A program made the translations under genes and the position numbers. A model generated the notes under the pieces. It was not told where the DNA came from, searched no databases, and was given only the letters and a program-made list of their open reading frames with translations. Source: Treponema sp. (lineage in GTDB: Bacteria; Spirochaetota; Spirochaetia; Treponematales; Breznakiellaceae). Taken from it: a stretch of 12,601 nucleotides of DNA. Positions 7,449-12,601 of this stretch are shown piece by piece; positions within the stretch are counted from its first letter, which is position 1, and the number at the start of each line of letters is the position of its first letter. Location: NCBI GenBank assembly GCA_009786715.1, contig WQRN01000043.1:1-12601 (forward strand), read 5' to 3'.

Positions 7449-7485
7449 CTCCTTTCTTTGAATTTTTATTTTTTAAATAAAGGAG
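7449..7485 (+). promoter_or_regulatory. Hairpin that buries the ribosome binding site of the large lipoprotein
   Basis: CTCCTTT (7449-7455) is the perfect complement of AAAGGAG (7479-7485), which contains the ribosome binding site eight bases before the ATG at 7494. Past one C/T mismatch the stem continues with TTTGAA (7457-7462) against TTTAAA, including one G-U pair, leaving a U-rich loop of about nine bases. Pairing would block ribosome access. A transcript starting near 7454 would lose most of the 5' arm, so the block would fall mainly on read-through or upstream-initiated RNA. Confidence 0.5.
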
Positions 7486-7493
7486 TAATTAAT

Positions 7494-10400
7494 ATGTTAA
7501 AACATTTACAAAGAAAGAAAATTCAATTTGTTTTAGCGTCTATTTTAGTTCTTGCCGCTTGTGAAATACCGGTTGGGCTTGGCTCAATGGTCAATACGGG
7601 AAAGCCGGAAATAAATCTGCCTAAAGATTCGCACACTGGCGCTGGCTCTTTTTTAAAAGGTAATGAAATTAATACTATTGAACTTAATGTTAAACAGCCT
7701 TTTGGTATGGATGTTGTTTACATGCTCATAACATACACAGACAAGAGCGGAATAATTAAATCAAATGTTATTTTCCCTGCAAAGCAGAACGAAAAAACAG
7801 GCTATTGGGAAGCTGATGTTGATACAAGCCCGATGGCTGACGGCCAGATTTCTGCAAAAGTTGTTGCAAGGGATATATCGGGAAACGAAACAACAAGCAC
7901 AGAGATAATTTATTTTGTTAAAGGCGGGCCGCCTCAAATAGAATTAACCATTCCCAGTATAAGCGGCGAATTATTTGATCAAATAAATTTTCATAATTTT
8001 ACTCAGGACATTTTGGCGGGTAATTCCATAATGGGCGTTGCTTCCGATTTTGCTGGAATTAAAGCCGGTTATCCAAAGATAAGAATTTGGCCCGCTGAAT
8101 CAAATACAGACGCTATCGCAAAATATCCTGTTTATTTAAATTCCGACGGGACTCTTGATGAATCAAAAAAACAGGTGTGGAATCAGTGGCACAGCGTGTT
8201 TGATAACGAGTATAAACCTGTAAATACGCAGGGTGGAGCGAAGGCAGTTCAATTCCGCTGGCCTCTTGCGTTTTTTAACGAAAATGGAGATATAAAAAAA
8301 GACAGCAGCCGCAGGCCTGTCGATTATTTTCCGGCAGGCGGTTTATACAGGTTTCAGATTATCACGAGAGATATTTTGAAAGACGGAAATTTGAATCAGT
8401 ACCCGAACCGCGTCGAGAATATTAAATATAATTCTGCGGCTGATAATCCGTATAAATATATTAATGTAAGAGTAACGAATTTAAACAATCCTGTTGTAAC
8501 ATGGTCAAAAGATTTTTCGTTTCCGGCTTTTTACAACGCAGACAGTGATTTTGAAGTATGGGTGAATATTTCCGGAGGCCAGCATCCTTATAATGTTAAA
8601 TCTGTCATTCTGAATGAAAATGATCCGCTGGATTTATCCAACGCTCATGAACAAGTTATGCTGACTCCCGGCGTTTTGAAAATTTTTATACCTGTTAATA
8701 AAATAAAAAAAATGATAGGTAAAAACAGAGCCGATGCAGATTTTTCAGGCGATAAGATGCTGTATATTATTGTAAACGATTCTGATTCACCTGCTAGAGA
8801 TACAAGCGCAAGCCGCCCCTTAGTCATTGACGCGGAAAAACCGTGGCTTCAGCTGTTTGAACCTTTGGGGTTAAGCGTTGACCGCGGCATTGACAGCGTA
8901 AAAAACAAACCATTTCCCAGAACGCCGGATAAGTATCAGACAAGCGCTGTATCAATCAGGGGCTCCGCTCTTGATAACCAGATGCCTGACAGTCTTTGGT
9001 ACGCGCTTGGAGTAACCGAAGTAAACAATCCGTTGTTAGGTGAAAGATGGGATGATAATACAGGCTGGACAAACTCCGATCTTGGCACAGGATTTCCTAG
9101 ACAGTATCACAGAGCGGATCATCAGATTGGCTGCGTGTGGGTATATGACGATAACATGAAAAGCATTTTATCCAGCTGGGAACTGCGCTTTAGGGATATT
9201 TCCGAGTTTGTAAAACTTCCAACACCGGCAAACACAAACGGAAACTACTATGTTGAACTTGCTTCCGGTTATGCTTTTGACAATAATATCTGGTATCTGC
9301 CTGTAAAATTTAAATTGATCGATAAGGCAAAGAACGTGTCATTTTTGGATGTCAGGCTGACAATCGATCCAGACGCGGACAGACCTTTTGTTGAAATAAC
9401 AAGCCATAAAAATAACTCAACCGTTGGAGGCGCAGTGCGCATTAACGGCATGGCGAACGATAATGAATGGATTAACAGCGTAGAAATCAAAATAACCATG
9501 CAGACAGAAGATGATATTCTTAACAAAAGACCGCTTTCGGCTGCCGGTTCTGGCGTTGTATTAACTGCCGGAAAAAATAATTCAACACGGGACGGTTTTA
9601 TACCAGTAGACGGCACAAGCGGAACAGGCCCGAATGTAAGCTGGTTCCACACTTTAAACGCGGATGGAATTATTAACTATCCCGACCGTGCAAGAGAAGT
9701 TAGAATTGAAGTCCGCGCGAAAGACGCTTATTTATCGTCGCCTAACATTGCAAAAGACGCGGGCTCTCCTTCCGCTATAACGCTTTATTTTGATTCAGGC
9801 GTTCCCGTGATTGCGGATGTCGAAATAATTCGCGGAAAATATTCTGAAAGAAACAACAGCAGTACAATAATAGAAAAATACATTCCTGGTATTTCCAGAG
9901 TATCCGGGTTTGTAACAATAAGAGCGAAGATTCAGGATAATTCTGATATAAAAAGCATCAGGTTAAAAGGAATTGGGAATAACCAAAACAGGTTTGGTAA
10001 TAATTTAATGTCACCGTTTATCTCGCCGTCTGATACGTCCGCAGGGCTTGTTTCTGACGGCATAGTAAACAGTAAAAATCAATATACGCTTTATATTCCG
10101 CTTGATACGATTGATATGTACGGAAATACACCGTTAAATTTCAATATGGAAATTGAAGTTGAGGATAACGCCGTCCCTGCGCCGTACAGAACCAACAGTT
10201 TAATTTCATTTCAAATTGATAATTTTTACCCGTTTGCGAATTTTGAAACAAACACATCTGCTATAGGAGACTTTATTTTATCTGGAAGAGCATGGGATTC
10301 GGCGCGGAACATGACAAGCGTTGAAGGCGTAGAAAGAGTTGTTGTTTATTTTTCGCGTCCCGATAATACACCCGTCAATCTTGACGGCGTTGAAATGAAT

Positions 10401-12601
10401 GCAGGTAAAGGGTTTATAAATACGCAGGAAGCTGTAGCAGGACGAAAAGCTACAATTCCCGGTTCTCAGTCGCAGAGCGAAATACTTTCTTCCGGCGGCA
10501 AACCTTATAAATTGCCTTTCTTTCCCGATGTGCAAAAAATAGTTAACGGGAAAATAGTTTTTGAATCTAACATTAATGGAATTGTAATCAATAATAAAGA
10601 AGAAAGGAAAACAGGATATTTTACAACACAATTTTCTGGAACGCATACATTAAAAACATGGACCGTAAATTTTGATTCAACAAAACTATCCGCAGGTCTG
10701 TATATAGCGCATTATGTGGTTTTCGATATGGCTGAAAACGCGTCTTACTATTCACAAAACATCATCGTTGCGAATAACCGGCCAATCTTAGCGAATATCA
10801 GAATAGGCACAGATATAAACGGCGATGGTTATGCCGACATCTCGGCTGGTTCTCCTGAAGCTGTTACTAAAAATATTCATGCTCCAAAAAATACGGATAT
10901 TTTTTCCGATTTTAGAATTCGAGGCAGCAGGTTTAGCCTTAACATGAATACTATCGGCGGCAACGGAGACATGAATTACAGAGTTTCCTATGTAACAAGA
11001 AATACAATCCCGGTTCAGGCTGTGAACATGCAAAAGGGACAGGTTTATACAATAGAAAATCCCGGGACTGTAAATTGGTTCAACTACGGCGCATTTGACA
11101 GCACGAATGATTACGCAGGCTGTACATTTACGGCGTTAAAAACGGGTTCGGATATTACCGATACCAGCGCCAGGGTTTACGCATATACGTATATCGATAA
11201 TTTTACACCTTCGCAAGGTTCGCAGGTTGTAGATATCAATTCGTTCGCAAATATTCCCGATTCTCCAAAACCGGTATTAAACACACAGAATGACCGGCTG
11301 TTTATCGTGAAAGTTTGGGATTCATCCGCCGCGTCAGAAGCGGACGCGTTATCTCATGCTGTTGTAATAAGAGCGGCTGTTGATAATAATGATCAAAGCG
11401 CTCCTTTAATCGAGCTTGCGGATTTTGGAAAAAAACACACATTAATGACGGCAACGGCGCTTGTGCCAAGTCCGGTTTTGGATAATTATTTCCACAGGGT
11501 AAAAACAGATCTTTCCGATTCTGAATATGAAGAAAATATTGTTGTTTCGCAGAACGGCGAAAGAAAAGGTTATGTGCAATACGCAAGCCATGATTTGCAG
11601 GCAGCTGCAAAAGCGGATAAACGCGCCAGTATCAGCGGGATGGTAATTTTTAAAGGAAAGGCTTATGACAACGGACGCATAGAACGAATAACAGCGCAAA
11701 TCGCCGGTTATAATCCGCCTGCGGGAAATACGATTATTAATCAGCCGCGCGGGGAATTTATTATCGCAGTGTGGGACGCTTCTGCCGCAAAACTTGATAC
11801 AGGAAGGGCAGGGTATACAATCGACGCTATGAGAGTGGATGATAATAATCACCACTGGGGATTTTACGCGCCTGATGGCGAACAGACTAATACAATGGAA
11901 AACGCTCATGCGTTGAATTGGAATTTCGCGTGGGATACTTCTACGATTACAGGCGTTGTGCGTGAGAATGTTAAAGTTATTTTCAGGGCGTATGACGCGG
12001 CAGGAAACGCAAGCGGCGAAGAGGCGGTATCTGTTAATGTTGTTCCGTATATCGCGGATGTTGTTACTCCGTTAAGCGGCGCTTTTAGTTCGTCTCCGTC
12101 CGCCTTTAACCGTTCCGCGCGCGGATGGTATCCGGTTAAGGAAAACAGTATCATCACTATTAATGGTTTTAATCTTGGAGGCGCAGGCGCAGAAACAAGG
12201 GTTGTATTGCCTGGAATTGCCGCAGGTGACAATCTTGTAAAAAATGTTTCATCTTCGCAGATTACAGCTAATATCGGGACTGCTTCGGTTTCGGGAGAAT
12301 TGCTTGTAACGGTAACTCCGGCTAACGGAAACGCGGTTTCCTCGTTTAACAACAGGAATAACAACAGCGCAAGATACAATCAGGAGTCTAACGGTTTAAA
12401 CAATGACATTTTAAATGACGACAGAAAAATTTATGTTTGGAACACGGGCAGTTTAATTTCCAACGAAGTGCTGTACAATCCATTCTTTAGGATGGATTCG
12501 GACGCAAACTGGTATATGAGTTTTGGTTACAGCGCGAATTTGCTGCGGTTTATGACCAATGGCTCTGGAAACGGAGCCGGTATGGATTTTGACCGCGCTT
12601 A
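7494..12601 (+). CDS. Giant Ig-like repeat lipoprotein, 3' end beyond the window
   Basis: One frame stays open for 1702 codons with no stop and is cut by the window edge. The N terminus is a lipoprotein signal: basic MLKHLQRKK, a hydrophobic core, and lipobox VLAA before Cys23 (Glu at +2). The mature protein should be lipidated and sit in the periplasm or on the surface. The body holds about nine degenerate Ig-like modules of roughly 90-280 residues. Typical modules open with a strand such as GxAxDN and close with VxAxDxAGN...P. An IPT/TIG domain lies at about 1553-1614 (ITINGFNLGGAG). The tail after it, with WYMSFGYSANLLRF, is not recognised. Only three cysteines occur, including the lipidated one. 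AGGAG (7481-7485) is the ribosome binding site. The domain make-up suggests adhesion or extracellular scaffolding, but no catalytic motif or named family identifies a function. Base use resembles that of its neighbours, so there is no clear sign of transfer. Confidence 0.88.
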   Translation, partial: MLKHLQRKKIQFVLASILVLAACEIPVGLGSMVNTGKPEINLPKDSHTGAGSFLKGNEINTIELNVKQPFGMDVVYMLITYTDKSGIIKSNVIFPAKQNEKTGYWEADVDTSPMADGQISAKVVARDISGNETTSTEIIYFVKGGPPQIELTIPSISGELFDQINFHNFTQDILAGNSIMGVASDFAGIKAGYPKIRIWPAESNTDAIAKYPVYLNSDGTLDESKKQVWNQWHSVFDNEYKPVNTQGGAKAVQFRWPLAFFNENGDIKKDSSRRPVDYFPAGGLYRFQIITRDILKDGNLNQYPNRVENIKYNSAADNPYKYINVRVTNLNNPVVTWSKDFSFPAFYNADSDFEVWVNISGGQHPYNVKSVILNENDPLDLSNAHEQVMLTPGVLKIFIPVNKIKKMIGKNRADADFSGDKMLYIIVNDSDSPARDTSASRPLVIDAEKPWLQLFEPLGLSVDRGIDSVKNKPFPRTPDKYQTSAVSIRGSALDNQMPDSLWYALGVTEVNNPLLGERWDDNTGWTNSDLGTGFPRQYHRADHQIGCVWVYDDNMKSILSSWELRFRDISEFVKLPTPANTNGNYYVELASGYAFDNNIWYLPVKFKLIDKAKNVSFLDVRLTIDPDADRPFVEITSHKNNSTVGGAVRINGMANDNEWINSVEIKITMQTEDDILNKRPLSAAGSGVVLTAGKNNSTRDGFIPVDGTSGTGPNVSWFHTLNADGIINYPDRAREVRIEVRAKDAYLSSPNIAKDAGSPSAITLYFDSGVPVIADVEIIRGKYSERNNSSTIIEKYIPGISRVSGFVTIRAKIQDNSDIKSIRLKGIGNNQNRFGNNLMSPFISPSDTSAGLVSDGIVNSKNQYTLYIPLDTIDMYGNTPLNFNMEIEVEDNAVPAPYRTNSLISFQIDNFYPFANFETNTSAIGDFILSGRAWDSARNMTSVEGVERVVVYFSRPDNTPVNLDGVEMNAGKGFINTQEAVAGRKATIPGSQSQSEILSSGGKPYKLPFFPDVQKIVNGKIVFESNINGIVINNKEERKTGYFTTQFSGTHTLKTWTVNFDSTKLSAGLYIAHYVVFDMAENASYYSQNIIVANNRPILANIRIGTDINGDGYADISAGSPEAVTKNIHAPKNTDIFSDFRIRGSRFSLNMNTIGGNGDMNYRVSYVTRNTIPVQAVNMQKGQVYTIENPGTVNWFNYGAFDSTNDYAGCTFTALKTGSDITDTSARVYAYTYIDNFTPSQGSQVVDINSFANIPDSPKPVLNTQNDRLFIVKVWDSSAASEADALSHAVVIRAAVDNNDQSAPLIELADFGKKHTLMTATALVPSPVLDNYFHRVKTDLSDSEYEENIVVSQNGERKGYVQYASHDLQAAAKADKRASISGMVIFKGKAYDNGRIERITAQIAGYNPPAGNTIINQPRGEFIIAVWDASAAKLDTGRAGYTIDAMRVDDNNHHWGFYAPDGEQTNTMENAHALNWNFAWDTSTITGVVRENVKVIFRAYDAAGNASGEEAVSVNVVPYIADVVTPLSGAFSSSPSAFNRSARGWYPVKENSIITINGFNLGGAGAETRVVLPGIAAGDNLVKNVSSSQITANIGTASVSGELLVTVTPANGNAVSSFNNRNNNSARYNQESNGLNNDILNDDRKIYVWNTGSLISNEVLYNPFFRMDSDANWYMSFGYSANLLRFMTNGSGNGAGMDFDRA
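7671..12062 (+). repeat. Array of about nine degenerate Ig-like modules (protein-level repeat)
   Basis: Module openings of the G-x-A-x-D type appear near residue 179 (MGVASDF), 486 (VSIRGSALDN), 648 (VRINGMANDN), 807 (VTIRAKIQDN), 927 (FILSGRAWDS) and 1384 (VIFKGKAYDN). Module ends are seen at residue 105-151 (VARDISGNET), about 717 onward (VRAKDAYLSS), 1056-1102 (VVFDMAENAS) and 1476-1523 (FRAYDAAGNAS), each often begun by a Trp and followed by a Pro-containing junction. The copies are too diverged to see as DNA repeats, so the array is old. Boundaries are estimates by eye. Confidence 0.65.
12150..12335 (+). other. IPT/TIG domain within the large lipoprotein
   Basis: Residues about 1553-1614 show the IPT/TIG pattern: ITINGFNLG, then a strand with TRVVLPG, then SSQITANI and a closing LLVTVTPANG. 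This Ig-like fold is common in bacterial surface proteins and receptors. It marks the end of the Ig-like array and the start of an unrecognised C-terminal segment that runs out of the window. Confidence 0.65.

Noticed and set aside
9269..12379. Several 80-157-residue open frames on the - strand (for example 11442-11909 and 11906-12379)
   Set aside because: All lie opposite the continuous lipoprotein frame, lack ribosome binding sites and recognisable motifs, and show the composition expected of an antisense shadow.
7494..12601. Possible pseudogene or frameshift in the long lipoprotein
   Set aside because: I read the frame codon by codon over most of its length and found no internal stop, and Ig-like motifs recur in the same frame from beginning to end.

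Overview
The window looks like chromosomal DNA of a Treponema-like spirochaete. The evidence is the paired rod genes flgF-flgG followed by a muramidase-less FlgJ-type rod-binding protein, a Lys/Ala histone-H1-like protein, a Cache-HAMP class III adenylate cyclase, and a very large lipoprotein with a loose spirochaetal lipobox. No 16S gene is present, so genus and species are inference. All supported genes lie on the + strand.

Region 1 (1-350) holds a complete 80-residue AKK-repeat histone-like gene closed by a strong Rho-independent terminator. Region 2 (about 360-3913) starts with a sigma70-like promoter region. It carries a membrane hybrid histidine kinase, then flgF, flgG and a flgJ-like gene with short gaps, probably one transcription unit. 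The last three build the distal rod of the periplasmic flagellum. The kinase has both a transmitter and a receiver domain but almost no periplasmic portion.

Region 3 (3956-7379) opens with a near-consensus promoter whose predicted start point falls on the ATG of an adenylate cyclase. Nine bases after it comes a single-pass FecR/Fn3-like/LysM protein whose ribosome binding site overlaps the cyclase stop codon. The pair suggests an envelope-anchored cAMP signalling unit; that is inference.

Region 4 (7380-12601) has a short control region in which a weak terminator, a TATAAT box and a hairpin that buries the ribosome binding site overlap. It is followed by an uninterrupted frame that runs off the window: at least 1702 residues of a surface or periplasmic lipoprotein. 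This protein is built from about nine degenerate Ig-like modules, then an IPT/TIG domain, then an unrecognised C-terminal part. No RNA genes, insertion sequences, CRISPR arrays or prophage genes were seen.
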